Counted from the first letter of the stretch, positions 46,563 to 54,975 are shown. The stretch: 64,000 nucleotides of DNA from Bog-1198 sp963727045 (GCA_963727045.1 CAVSES010000002.1:248001-312000); one strand, 5' to 3'. Translations and numbers: made by a program. The notes: a model not told the origin generated them from the sequence alone.

Positions 46563-46775
46563 TTGAACTGGCAAAACACGAAACATTTGAAGATTGGCGA
46601 TCGGGTTGTCTTCAGCGACTCGAGCGTGCAGGCGACCGGAGTCGTCACCGAAGATTTGGGGCCCGATTATGTCAGGGTCCAGTGGTACGATTGCCGGGTG
46701 TCGACTACGCACCGCAGATACGCGCTGGCCATGCCTCCTCGGAACGACAACCATCCGCCCTGGCGGACGGGGTGA
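46563..46775 (+). CDS. Small basic protein, possible SH3-like fold
   Basis: A 70-residue protein, MNWQNTKHLKIGDRVVFSDS then VTEDLGPDYVRVQWYD. The hydrophobic pattern LKIGDRVVF and DYVRVQW resembles a short five-stranded KOW/SH3 barrel, but this is only a resemblance. The TTG start has AAGGAAGGA upstream at good spacing, which supports translation. It lies next to the Crp/Fnr pair on the opposite strand. Confidence 0.5.
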   Translation: MNWQNTKHLKIGDRVVFSDSSVQATGVVTEDLGPDYVRVQWYDCRVSTTHRRYALAMPPRNDNHPPWRTG

Positions 46776-46829
46776 ACCCCAGAACTGCAGGATCGGCGAT
46801 GGCGACAACTGCCGGGGCAGACCGCTACT

Positions 46830-47522
46830 CTAATTCAGCAAACGGGCGTAGGCACTCCGATTCGCCGCGTAGCAGGTGCAGGCTTCCCCCTTGAGCGCCT
46901 GCCGGTCGAGCACCTGCACGTCGCCGCGATGGTAGGAAATCATGCCGCGCCGCTGCAGGGATTGTGCGGCCAGGGTGATGCCCACACGTCGCACCCCGAG
47001 CATGTAGGCCAGGAATTCCTGGGTCACATGGAAGGTATCGGAATGCGCCCTGTCTTGCGTCATCAGGAGCCACCGAGCCAGGCGCGGTCCGATCTCATGA
47101 AAGCGCAGGCAGCCGGCCGAGGAGGCAAGTTGGTTCATCAGGATGTAGACATACCGGCTGAGTCCGCGCTGAAGCGACGGACTTGCGGCGAGCTCCGCTC
47201 TGAACGCGCGGGTGCCGATGCGCCAACTCGAACCCGAACCTTGGACCAGCGTATACAAGGGAGTGATCGCGACGCCGAGAACGAGCTGCACTCCCACCAT
47301 GCCTTCGCGGCCCACCATGCCGACCTCAAGAACGGGTTTCTCGTCGATCTCGTTGATCAAGGAAATGAATCCATCGACCGGAAAGTAGACGTGCCGCGTC
47401 GGGTCGCCCGAGCTGCTCAAGACGTCGGACCTGACGAGGTTTACCGGCTCGCAGATGGATAGCAACCGGCGGCGCGCATTGCCCGGCAATAGTTCGATCA
47501 AATGATTCTGGGCGACGGACAC
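46830..47522 (-). CDS. Crp/Fnr-family transcriptional regulator (first of a tandem pair)
   Basis: A 230-residue regulator with a cyclic-nucleotide-binding-like beta barrel (HVYFPVDGFISLINEIDEKPVLEVGMVGREGMVGV) and a C-terminal winged helix (TQEFLAYMLGVRRVGITLAAQSLQRRGMISYHRGDVQVLD). No N-terminal cysteine cluster of true Fnr is present. The C-terminus has ACTCYAANRSAYARLL, a CxCY motif also found in the neighbour. The GTG at 47522 is set by GGGGAG six bases upstream. It is a paralogue of the protein at 47607. Confidence 0.9.
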   Translation of the reverse strand: MSVAQNHLIELLPGNARRRLLSICEPVNLVRSDVLSSSGDPTRHVYFPVDGFISLINEIDEKPVLEVGMVGREGMVGVQLVLGVAITPLYTLVQGSGSSWRIGTRAFRAELAASPSLQRGLSRYVYILMNQLASSAGCLRFHEIGPRLARWLLMTQDRAHSDTFHVTQEFLAYMLGVRRVGITLAAQSLQRRGMISYHRGDVQVLDRQALKGEACTCYAANRSAYARLLN

Positions 47523-47606
47523 GGTATTCTCCCCTGCACAGTGCGCTATTGCAGCCGCCCGCACAACCGGGTGGCCCACTTAGCGCAAATAAGCGCCGGC
47601 GTCTTG

Positions 47607-48329
47607 CTAGTGCGCCTTCCCCAACGGGAGAAGACGGTCATATTCCTTCTTCACGACCGCATAGCACTCGCAACTGCGTTTTTCCAGCTCGCCGCGATTC
47701 AAAACCGTGATGCGGCCGCGTGCGTAGCGGATCAACCCGGCCTCCTGAAGCCGGATGGCGCCTTCCGTGACGCCTTCGCGGCGGACTCCCAGCATGTTGG
47801 CGATCAACTCCTGCGTCATGACGAGTTCATCGCCCTCCAGTCGATCCAGGCTGAGAAGCAGCCAGCGGCAGAGTTGCTGATCGAGTGAGTGATGCCGATT
47901 ACAAACGGCGGTCTGCGCCATTTGCGTGATCAGCGCCTGGGTGAAGCGCAGCAACAAGTGGAGCACCGGCACGTTTTCAGCGAATTCTGCCCTCAACACC
48001 TGGGACTTCAACCGGTAGCCGTGTCCGGCGCTCTGCACCACCGCCCGACTCGGGGTGGATTCGCCGCCCATGAATATGGAGATACCCACGAGGCCCTCGT
48101 TGCCGATGACGGCGATCTCGCCCGACGCTCCGTCTTCCATGACATAGAGAAGCGAGACGATGGCGGTGGTCGGAAAATACACGTGACTCAACGTGTCGCC
48201 AGGCTCGTATATCACCTGGCCTAGGGTCAATTGCGTCGCTTCCACGAGCGGGGCCCATCGCTGCCAGATATTGCCCGGCAGAGCAGCGAGTAGATGATTC
48301 CTGAGCGGTTCATGGGTCGTGGCGATCAT
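47607..48329 (-). CDS. Crp/Fnr-family transcriptional regulator (second of the pair)
   Basis: A 240-residue regulator with HVYFPTTAIVSLLYVMEDGASGEIAVIGNEGLVGISIF as sensor barrel and MTQELIANMLGVRREGVTEGAIRLQEAGLIRYARGRITVLN as winged helix. It lacks the Fnr cysteine cluster and ends SCECYAVVKKEYDRLLP. The CxCY motif is shared with the first gene. The ATG at 48329 has GGGGGA directly upstream. The ligand is unknown. Its 77-bp gap to the next gene suggests one transcript or two close promoters. Confidence 0.9.
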   Translation of the reverse strand: MIATTHEPLRNHLLAALPGNIWQRWAPLVEATQLTLGQVIYEPGDTLSHVYFPTTAIVSLLYVMEDGASGEIAVIGNEGLVGISIFMGGESTPSRAVVQSAGHGYRLKSQVLRAEFAENVPVLHLLLRFTQALITQMAQTAVCNRHHSLDQQLCRWLLLSLDRLEGDELVMTQELIANMLGVRREGVTEGAIRLQEAGLIRYARGRITVLNRGELEKRSCECYAVVKKEYDRLLPLGKAH

Positions 48330-48554
48330 CAATCCCCCGCGGGTCCCGGTGAGCGGTCAGCTTGTCACGGATACATCGCGCGGTCGGTCTGATACCGCAC
48401 CAAGGATGATACCCGCTGGATCGGCCGAATGGCGCTGCAAGACTGCTCAAATCGTCGCAAGGCGCGGTCCCCCTCGCCTATGTGCGCCAGCGTACATACG
48501 TGTGCAATGGCAAAAAATACAATCGGCTCCGAAGCCGTCGCACGGGAGCGCGTT

Positions 48555-48983
48555 ATGACCGACATGTATGTCTACTACTTCAAAGGGCTTCCGGGTTCGA
48601 CCACCGAAAGTACGGTGTCGAGGAGACCCGCTACTCTGGATTCCATCAGGGGCCTGGGCGACCCGATCATGGAATCGCAGCTCGTCGTCGATCACACGGA
48701 GCTCGACGATGACGGATTCCTCAGGGCTCACGCAGGTATGGACTCCCGGGCGGCGAATGATTCCACCGCCCAGATCGCATCCCTTGAACTCAGGGCGCGT
48801 TCGCGCGATCGAGAAGCATCTCAACTCAACGACGGCGAGAATGGCAAGGACATATACATGTTGAGCTTGGAGAGCCGCGAGTTGCGCAAGCAAGCTCGAT
48901 CCTTGAGCACCCAGGCCACCGGCATATTTTCCCGAGATCGCCCCGAGGGTGATTGGTTCGGAGGGCACCCCAATTTCGATTGA
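48555..48983 (+). CDS. Hypothetical protein, helical C-terminus
   Basis: A 142-residue hydrophilic protein without a known domain: MTDMYVYYFKGLPGSTTEST, then a basic/acidic stretch and a helix-rich C-terminus (YMLSLESRELRKQARSLSTQ). There is no signal or membrane segment. GGGAG lies upstream of the ATG at 48555. The frame extends to 48429 without support. It is divergent from the Crp/Fnr pair, which may regulate it. Confidence 0.45.
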   Translation: MTDMYVYYFKGLPGSTTESTVSRRPATLDSIRGLGDPIMESQLVVDHTELDDDGFLRAHAGMDSRAANDSTAQIASLELRARSRDREASQLNDGENGKDIYMLSLESRELRKQARSLSTQATGIFSRDRPEGDWFGGHPNFD

Positions 48984-49000
48984 AGGCGGGGCTTGCGCCG

Positions 49001-49417
49001 CTACCCGCGCCAGCGGCGTCGCTCCTCGTCCGGCAGATCGTAGCCCGACAGGAAGACGGCGAACCGCCGCATCTCGACCACGGCATCGACGTCCGGCCGG
49101 ATGAGATGCCGAGGCGGCGGCGCAATGCCCCGGTGTCGCAGCAAAGGAGCGAGCCGGCGCCAGTGCAATCCGCCCGGCTCACCGCTCACCCCGATGGCCA
49201 CCACCGCATAGCCGTGGTGCGCATACTCCGCGACCTGATCGGCGATCACGGCGAGCAGCGAACCATGCTTGCCGGGCGGGGGCAGCTGGAGCACACCGTA
49301 GCCGTGGCTCGCAAGGACGCCCAGCGCGTCGGGCAGCGCCGCGCGCGCCGGCTCCCGCGGATTGATCAGTGCGTCAGGCACCAGCGCCAGACGCCAGCCA
49401 CGGGCGTCGCCGTTCAC
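49001..49417 (-). CDS. Cysteine-free TudS-like paralogue
   Basis: A 138-residue protein whose layout follows the neighbour at 49414: ALVPDALINPREPARAALP against ALLANCLMNQNAKVCEGAR, GYGVLQLPPPG against GYLLVQLPCPE, and GYAVVAIGVSGEPGG against DEVILIGLDGSPSTG. The cysteines of the family are replaced, and the protein has no cysteine at all. It probably arose by duplication and lost cluster binding. The start overlaps the stop of the neighbour (ATGA at 49414-49417), so the two are made together and may form a hetero-complex. Confidence 0.55.
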   Translation of the reverse strand: MNGDARGWRLALVPDALINPREPARAALPDALGVLASHGYGVLQLPPPGKHGSLLAVIADQVAEYAHHGYAVVAIGVSGEPGGLHWRRLAPLLRHRGIAPPPRHLIRPDVDAVVEMRRFAVFLSGYDLPDEERRRWRG

Positions 49418-50064
49418 GGCGCCGCCGATCCGCCGGCCGCCGGTTCGCCGGCCGCGGAATCCTCGTCCCGCGAGTCTGCAGCGACCTCGCGGCTGTCCAG
49501 GAACTGTTCCAGGTCGCGGCGCGAGCCGGCCTCATCGAAGCGGCCCATGTCGAGCGCCCAGCCCGTGGCCGGCACGGGCGGCAAGCCGCGGCGCGAAAGT
49601 TCAGCTTCCAGTTCCTCGATCCACACGCCCCGGCGCGGCACGATTTCCCAATCATCCTCGGGTCGGTTCGGTCGGCCACCCCAATCGGGCTTGCTGGACG
49701 TAAAGCGCACGCCGGTCGAGGGGCTGCCGTCGAGCCCGATCAGGATCACCTCGTCCCCATGGCGTATGTATTGCTCAATCAATGGCGCGATGGCCTGCGC
49801 CAGTCGCCGGCAGTGAGCGCGATAGGCCGGCGTGTCATACTGCTCATAGACGGCCCACCAACGCCGCGCACCGGCAAAGGCCAACTCGGGACAGGGCAAT
49901 TGCACCAGTAGATAGCCCCGGCTGCGCAACGCCTCCACGACCGGATTGACCACACCGCGATAGCGCGCGCCCTCGCAGACCTTGGCGTTCTGATTCATGA
50001 GGCAGTTGGCGAGGAGCGCCACCTTGCGCGGTGCGCCCGCAACGAACGGCGTGGCGTTTGTCAC
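49414..50064 (-). CDS. TudS-related (DUF523-like) putative desulfidase
   Basis: A 216-residue protein of the DUF523/TudS group, iron-sulfur proteins that remove sulfur from thiouracil-like substrates. Seen: ANCLMNQNAKVCEGA with Cys21 and Cys30, and VQLPCPE with Cys58. The third cluster ligand in this family is normally the Cys of SPSCG; here the sequence is GSPSTGV with Thr117. Cluster binding may therefore use Cys30 or be lost. The C-terminus is Ala/Gly-rich. It lies between the EamA transporter gene and the cysteine-free paralogue gene, and all three are on the minus strand with short gaps. Confidence 0.68.
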   Translation of the reverse strand: MTNATPFVAGAPRKVALLANCLMNQNAKVCEGARYRGVVNPVVEALRSRGYLLVQLPCPELAFAGARRWWAVYEQYDTPAYRAHCRRLAQAIAPLIEQYIRHGDEVILIGLDGSPSTGVRFTSSKPDWGGRPNRPEDDWEIVPRRGVWIEELEAELSRRGLPPVPATGWALDMGRFDEAGSRRDLEQFLDSREVAADSRDEDSAAGEPAAGGSAAP

Positions 50065-50118
50065 TGTTTCCCCGTTTGTGAAGAAGAAGAGCTTATCGGA
50101 ATGGCCATCGGCACGTCC

Positions 50119-51006
50119 TCAAGACGTGCAGAAGTACATGCCGACGAGGATCGCGGCGATGCAACCCCACTGCAGCAGCAAGATCCGCTCGCGCAGCACA
50201 AGCGCCGCGAACGCGAGCGTGACGAGCGGATACGCGCCGGTCAGCGGCGTCACGATCGAGATCTTGCCGTAGCGGCTCGCGATCAGCACGCCAAGGTCGC
50301 CGGCCGCCATCATGCCCATCGGAAGGAACGAGCGCGTCCACTCGATGACGGAATGCGTGCCGGCGCGTCCTTTCCAGAAGCCGTAGACGCCAAGGGTGAG
50401 CAGCGCGCCGAACATGCTGTAGAGCGCCATATTGGCATCAGTGGCACCCAAACTGTAGTCGTACTTCACGATCGTCTGGGCGCCGCCCCACAGCACGAGG
50501 GCCGAGAACGCGAGCGGGATCCAAGTCCTTCCTGTCACCTTGTTCGCGGCGTCAGCCGGCTGGTAGGCAAGACCGATGCAGCCGCCGATCACCAGGGCCA
50601 CCGCCCCGTACTGGAGCGGCGAGAGCGTCTCGCCGAGGAACCAGTGTGCGAACACGATGGTGAGCGCCGGATAGGCGGCTGAGAGCGTCCCCACGATCGT
50701 GATCGGACCCGCAATGATCGACTGGAAGTACATGATCCAACCCGTGCCGTCGAGCACGTAGGCGAGCACCCCGATCGCAAACACGTGGCGACCTTCCACC
50801 GTGAACACCGGAGTCTGCGGGTTCGCGAAGAAGTAACAGACCATCACCACCGCGCGGGCGCACGCGAAGTACAGGCAGAAACGCGCCGGCGGCACCTCCG
50901 TGATCCACATTTTCACGAAGCCCTGGCCCAGGCCGTAGAGCAGGAGCGCGAGCAGGGCTGGCGTCAGCCACAGCAGAAGAGGCGCGTCGGCCGTTGTGTT
51001 GGTCAT
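50119..51006 (-). CDS. EamA/DMT-family transporter
   Basis: A 295-residue inner-membrane protein with about ten helices in two EamA halves. The second half shows TGAYPLVTLAFAALVLRERILLLQWGCIAAILVGMYF, the family's closing helices. The substrate is unknown. It lies 54 bases upstream of the TudS-like gene and is probably the first gene of that operon, so it may carry the sulfur-containing metabolite handled there; this is inference. The ATG at 51006 is preferred over the overlapping TTG at 51009. Confidence 0.85.
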   Translation of the reverse strand: MTNTTADAPLLLWLTPALLALLLYGLGQGFVKMWITEVPPARFCLYFACARAVVMVCYFFANPQTPVFTVEGRHVFAIGVLAYVLDGTGWIMYFQSIIAGPITIVGTLSAAYPALTIVFAHWFLGETLSPLQYGAVALVIGGCIGLAYQPADAANKVTGRTWIPLAFSALVLWGGAQTIVKYDYSLGATDANMALYSMFGALLTLGVYGFWKGRAGTHSVIEWTRSFLPMGMMAAGDLGVLIASRYGKISIVTPLTGAYPLVTLAFAALVLRERILLLQWGCIAAILVGMYFCTS

Positions 51007-51082
51007 CAACTCATTCTAGCGCCCGATGCCCCCTTTTAGGCGACTCGGCAAGAGCGCACCCGGATCGCCGCCGCAGTACCAC

Positions 51083-51865
51083 TCAACCGCCGGCGTGACG
51101 GCGCAGAAAGTCGAGCACGGGCGGAGCCACAATTTGCGGTGCCTCGAGCAGTATCGCGTGGCGCAGCGTAGGCAGGATCACGAGTTCCGCATTCGGCATT
51201 GAATCAGCGATCTGTGCGTTTAGGCGCGGATTGCAGCCCCCGTCGTTTTCGCCGGTCAGGATCAGGCTGGGATGCCGGATTTCGCCGATCCAAGAAGCCA
51301 TTTCCGTCTCAGCGTATATATCGAAAACGCTGAGAAAGACTTCTTTGTCGGTATCGATGACCTGTTGCATGCGCCGTTCGATCACCCCGGGGCAGCGTGT
51401 CGCGAACTCTGGAGTGAACCAACGGTCCTTGAGAGTCGCGAGCACGGGCGGGATTCCCTTGGCGCGCATCGCGGCGACAACGCCCCGCACCTTTGCAGAA
51501 TCGTCCTCGCTTCGAAACGCAGCCGTGCTGTACAAGCCGAGCGACAGCACACGGTCCGGGTAGCGCCGGGCATACGCGGGACCGATCATCCCGCCGAGCG
51601 AATGCCCGGCGAAATGGGCCCTTTCTATGTGCAGCTCGCGACGCAAGCCTTCCAGATCCTCAACGAGATCATCGAGGCTATACGGCGGTTTCGGGAGCGG
51701 CGAGCGCCCATGCCCCCGCAGGTCGTAGCTCACGCAGCGGAAATCGCATTTCAGATGCTGGATGAGACCATCCCAGCTGTGCCGAGACGCACCGATCCCA
51801 TGGATCAGAATGAGCGGAGGCCCCCTGCCCTCGACCGAGTAAGCCGACTGAACCGGTATGCTCAT
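51083..51865 (-). CDS. Alpha/beta hydrolase
   Basis: A 260-residue alpha/beta-fold hydrolase. Seen: LILIHGIGASRHSW (oxyanion HG), GHSLGGMIG with the nucleophile serine, TGENDGGCNP with the acidic residue and LRHAILLEAP with the catalytic histidine. It resembles 3-oxoadipate enol-lactonase and other ring-cleavage hydrolases, but the substrate is not certain. It starts one base after the tautomerase stop, so it is the last gene of the LLM-oxidoreductase operon. Confidence 0.85.
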   Translation of the reverse strand: MSIPVQSAYSVEGRGPPLILIHGIGASRHSWDGLIQHLKCDFRCVSYDLRGHGRSPLPKPPYSLDDLVEDLEGLRRELHIERAHFAGHSLGGMIGPAYARRYPDRVLSLGLYSTAAFRSEDDSAKVRGVVAAMRAKGIPPVLATLKDRWFTPEFATRCPGVIERRMQQVIDTDKEVFLSVFDIYAETEMASWIGEIRHPSLILTGENDGGCNPRLNAQIADSMPNAELVILPTLRHAILLEAPQIVAPPVLDFLRRHAGG

Positions 51866-51866
51866 T

Positions 51867-52061
51867 TCACTGCGGATACTTGTCGGCCATCAACGCCCCG
51901 GCGGCGCCCCAGTCTTCCTTGTCAACATCCTGAAGGATGACGGTCACCGATTCAGGCTTGCCGCCGGCGACACGCACGTAGGTATCGGTCAGTTCCCGGA
52001 CGAGCAGGCGCTTCTGCTCGCGGCTGCGGCCTTTGAACATTTCAACTCGAATGATGGGCAT
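51867..52061 (-). CDS. 4-oxalocrotonate tautomerase family protein
   Basis: A 64-residue tautomerase subunit. MPIIRVEMFKGRSREQKRLL has the catalytic Pro that becomes N-terminal after methionine removal, and a second-half arginine pattern follows. The family shifts double bonds in dienols from aromatic or lactone breakdown. GAGG lies nine bases upstream of the ATG. It sits between the luciferase-like and hydrolase genes, with 32- and 1-base gaps. The length is normal for the family. Confidence 0.88.
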   Translation of the reverse strand: MPIIRVEMFKGRSREQKRLLVRELTDTYVRVAGGKPESVTVILQDVDKEDWGAAGALMADKYPQ

Positions 52062-52093
52062 CGAAGAACCTCAGGTGTGGGCGCGTTCCATCG

Positions 52094-53152
52094 TCATGTG
52101 CCGGTCGCCTGCATCATCGGGCCGCGCGGCGTCGCCGTCGAGAAGACGGGCATCACGTCTCCTGCGAATCTTTCCAGCGCGTCGAGCGCTTCTTGGTTGC
52201 CGTGTCCGATATTGCAATTCATGATGAGTTCGTCCACGCCGAGTTCTTCGTAGGCCTTCAGGCGATCGATCATCTCGGTTGCGGTGCAGATGAGCAGACT
52301 TTCGCGCAGTTCGTCTTTCGTCTGCTTGAGCGGCAGCGCCTTGATCGCGCCGTGCTCGACGATCCCGGGACCTGTGAACACGTTTTGGAACCGGCCATAG
52401 TAGTCGTGGGCAAGATCGAGTTTCCGGCGAGCGTCAGCATCGTCTTTCGCCACACAACAGACGCGCATCACCGCCAGGCGAAGATCGCGGCCGGCCTCGC
52501 CACAGGCAGCCTTGCCGCGCTTGAATGCGTCCACCTGCTCGCGCATCTTGCCGACGCTTGCATTGAGCGGGGTCGTCTGAATGTGAAATCCGCGGCGTGC
52601 CGAGGATTCGATCGCCTCGGGGGTGAGCGCCGCGATCATGATGGCCGGCGAACCCGCCGCACGCGGCCGCGGCATCACCGTGATCGGCGCAAATCGATAA
52701 TACTTTCCCTCCCAGGCGACTTCCTCGCGCCCCAGGAGAGCCATCAGCACATTCAGCGACTCGTCGAATCGCCCGCGCGACTCCTCGATGGGCTTGCCCA
52801 TTCGTTCCAGTTCGTACGCGAACGCACCGCGGCCGACGCCGAGCACGAGCCGACCGTCGCACAAAATGTCCGCTTGGATGACCTGTCCCGCGAAAATTCG
52901 CATGTCATGCAACGGCAATTGGCAGACCGACGTGACGATTTCCAGACGCTCGGTAATCGACGCGACCTTGACCGCGAACTGGAGCGGATCAGGAATCAGC
53001 AGGATGTTGATCAGATGGTGCTCGGGGATCGTGACACCCCGAAACCCGAGACGGTCGACCAGCCTCGCCTGCGCGAGCATGTCGGCATAGAGCCGATCGC
53101 CGCCGTAGCTCGTATCCGGGTAGTAGGCCCCCAGGAAGTTGTTGAACTGCAC
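52094..53152 (-). CDS. LLM-class flavin-dependent oxidoreductase (luciferase-like)
   Basis: A 352-residue bacterial-luciferase-family monooxygenase with a TIM barrel. Seen: GFRGVTIPEHHLINILLIPDP, ERLEIVTSVCQLPLHD, GRLVLGVGRGAFAYELERMG and RFDESLNVLMALLG. Such enzymes oxidise ketones, alkanes or other small molecules with reduced flavin. The GTG start at 53152 has GGAGGTCAA upstream. With tautomerase and hydrolase downstream it suggests a degradation pathway with Baeyer-Villiger-like or ring-opening steps. A divergent LysR regulator gene probably controls it. Confidence 0.88.
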   Translation of the reverse strand: MQFNNFLGAYYPDTSYGGDRLYADMLAQARLVDRLGFRGVTIPEHHLINILLIPDPLQFAVKVASITERLEIVTSVCQLPLHDMRIFAGQVIQADILCDGRLVLGVGRGAFAYELERMGKPIEESRGRFDESLNVLMALLGREEVAWEGKYYRFAPITVMPRPRAAGSPAIMIAALTPEAIESSARRGFHIQTTPLNASVGKMREQVDAFKRGKAACGEAGRDLRLAVMRVCCVAKDDADARRKLDLAHDYYGRFQNVFTGPGIVEHGAIKALPLKQTKDELRESLLICTATEMIDRLKAYEELGVDELIMNCNIGHGNQEALDALERFAGDVMPVFSTATPRGPMMQATGT

Positions 53153-53207
53153 TTGACCTCCCCCTCTCAGCGGTTCATACGGTGCCAGACCCCTTGAGTC
53201 TCGAAAA

Positions 53208-53245
53208 GCGAAATATTTTCGCCATTTAATTCGGTATTATCGAAT
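53208..53245. promoter_or_regulatory. Two palindromes between LLM operon and LysR gene
   Basis: GCGAAATATTTTCGC at 53208-53222 is a perfect dyad (GCGAAA-TAT-TTTCGC). ATTCG-GTATTAT-CGAAT at 53229-53245 ends one base before the LysR start codon and contains a T-N11-A core. A two-site LysR arrangement with autorepression is the likely reading. Confidence 0.6.
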
Positions 53246-53246
53246 A

Positions 53247-54092
53247 ATGGACTTCGAACAACTCAACACCTTTCTCGAGGTGATCAGGACTCAAAGCCTG
53301 GTCTCAGCCGCTCGCCGTCTGCACGTCACCCCCTCGACCGTGACAGCTCGAATCAACACACTCGAGGAAAAGCTGGGCCAGAAACTGCTCCACCGCCGAA
53401 AATCCGGGGCCGCGTTGACCTCGGCAGGGTTCAAATTCCAACGCTATGCCGAACTCATGACTCAGGTTTGGCGCCAGGCGCGCTACGAGATTGCGCTGCC
53501 TCCCGGGGTGGAGGGTGTTTGCAATGCCGGTCTCGAATTCGACCTGTGGCAGAACATGGGCAGCCGCTTCCTCGATCATGTGCGTGCACACGCGCCGGGG
53601 ATTGCCACGGCCATTTGGCCGGGCGATCAGCGGCAGTTGCAGCGCTGGCTCGACATGGGATTGATCGATATGGCGTTTTGCCATGTTCCGCACGCCGGCG
53701 AGGAGTACACGAGCCGGCTGCTGCTCGAGGACGATCTCATCCTCGTCTCGGCGGGTGTCGATCAATCGGCCGCGCCCGATTCGGAGTACATCTACGTTGA
53801 CCATGGCGACCAATTCCGGCGCCAGCATGCCGAGGCGTTTCCCGATGCGCGACCTGCGCAAGTCACAATCGCCGCATCGGATTGGGCGATGGAGTACATG
53901 CTGCGCACGCAGTCGAGAGGATACCTGCCGGCGCGAATCGTGGGTCCGCTCCTCGCCTCCGGCCGCCTGCACCGCATCGAGGGAGCGCCCTCATTCCCAA
54001 GGCGCGTGTATCTCATCGAGAGCGCGCGGGCAACGCGATCGTGGACCTGGTACGAGGCAGCCATTGCCGCAAGCAGCGCGGTCGGCGGTTGA
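53247..54092 (+). CDS. LysR-family transcriptional regulator
   Basis: A 281-residue regulator with an N-terminal winged helix (MDFEQLNTFLEVIRTQSLVSAARRLHVTPSTVTARINTLEEKLGQ) and a C-terminal periplasmic-binding-protein-like sensor. It is divergent from the LLM-oxidoreductase operon across 94 bp, the usual layout for a regulator of its neighbour. The second palindrome ends next to its start codon, so autorepression is likely. The effector is unknown. Confidence 0.92.
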   Translation: MDFEQLNTFLEVIRTQSLVSAARRLHVTPSTVTARINTLEEKLGQKLLHRRKSGAALTSAGFKFQRYAELMTQVWRQARYEIALPPGVEGVCNAGLEFDLWQNMGSRFLDHVRAHAPGIATAIWPGDQRQLQRWLDMGLIDMAFCHVPHAGEEYTSRLLLEDDLILVSAGVDQSAAPDSEYIYVDHGDQFRRQHAEAFPDARPAQVTIAASDWAMEYMLRTQSRGYLPARIVGPLLASGRLHRIEGAPSFPRRVYLIESARATRSWTWYEAAIAASSAVGG

Positions 54093-54207
54093 TTCGTTGC
54101 TGGTTGCGATTGTGCCGACCCAATCGGCCCGCTACGCCGCGGATCGCTGGTGCAGCGCGCGGTAGAATAGCGCAGTCGACGCACCGAAAAAACAAAGGAG
54201 GTTCGCA

Positions 54208-54540
54208 GTGAACAAGCATAGATCGCCCATCGAAACCTTGGAAGCTGCCGAGGTCGCGGCGTTGTTGAACGCCGGCAAGCTGCTCCTTATTGACGTTCGG
54301 GAGCCAGCCGAATATGCATCGGAGCGGATTGCCGGGGCCCTTCTCTTCCCGCTCTCGACGTTTGCTGCGGCATCATTGCCCGACGACGGCGCACGGCGTG
54401 TGGTTTTTCACTGCGGAAGCGGTAAGCGCTCGTTGACGGCAGCTGAGCATCGGCTTGCAGCGGGTCACGGCCATGCCGCGCACATGGGTGGCGGGATAGC
54501 CGCCTGGAAAGCTGCAGGGTTACCCGTCATTTCACTTTGA
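54208..54540 (+). CDS. Rhodanese-like sulfurtransferase
   Basis: A 110-residue single-domain rhodanese: LLLIDVREPAEYASERIAGALLFPLS, and the active-site loop VVFHCGSGKRS with Cys69. It transfers sulfane sulfur from persulfide or thiosulfate. The loop is the six-residue type typical of small sulfurtransferases. The GTG start has AGGAGG upstream. It precedes the convergent SqrR-like gene and lies near the flavoprotein of the sulfide module, where it would handle the persulfide product. Confidence 0.88.
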   Translation: MNKHRSPIETLEAAEVAALLNAGKLLLIDVREPAEYASERIAGALLFPLSTFAAASLPDDGARRVVFHCGSGKRSLTAAEHRLAAGHGHAAHMGGGIAAWKAAGLPVISL

Positions 54541-54591
54541 GATAACAAGGTCTCGCGCCCCATTGCGCAGGCCGCTTGACTACGAAGACAG

Positions 54592-54975
54592 CTAGTCCCT
54601 CCGGGACGATTTGATTCTTGCCTTATTGGTGCGCACCTTTGCCACTGGCGGCGCGCAAAACGCCGAGTAGAGAACTTCCATAATCTTGAGCGCCGGACCC
54701 TGCGCCAGACTGTAATTGACGATTTGCGACTGCCGGATCGTTGTGACGAGGCCCGCCTCACGCAAAACGCCCAGATGCTGAGAGAGAGCGGACTGGCTCA
54801 GCGGAACGCGCTCATTGATCTCTCCCACGGACATAGGTCCATCCAAGAGACAGCAAAGCACCAACAGCCGTTGGTCGTTTGCCAGTGCTTTCAATAATGC
54901 GGCTGCTTCACCGGCGTGCTCCTGTATGGCGGACATTGCCGCCCTGTCTAGCTCCGCATCAATCGTCACGTTCAT
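54592..54975 (-). CDS. ArsR-family repressor, SqrR/BigR-like persulfide sensor
   Basis: A 127-residue winged-helix repressor with LLKALANDQRLLVLCCLLDGPMSVGEINERVPLSQSALSQHLGVLREAGLV as DNA-binding part. Cys41 and Cys42 lie at the end of helix 2 and Cys107 in VLYSAFCAPP. SqrR and BigR use Cys41 and Cys107 to form a polysulfide bridge that releases DNA, and the positions match. No metal motif of ArsR/SmtB is seen. It is divergent from the DUF2892-efflux operon, with an operator between them. AAGGAGG lies 11 bases before the ATG at 54975. Confidence 0.82.
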   Translation of the reverse strand: MNVTIDAELDRAAMSAIQEHAGEAAALLKALANDQRLLVLCCLLDGPMSVGEINERVPLSQSALSQHLGVLREAGLVTTIRQSQIVNYSLAQGPALKIMEVLYSAFCAPPVAKVRTNKARIKSSRRD

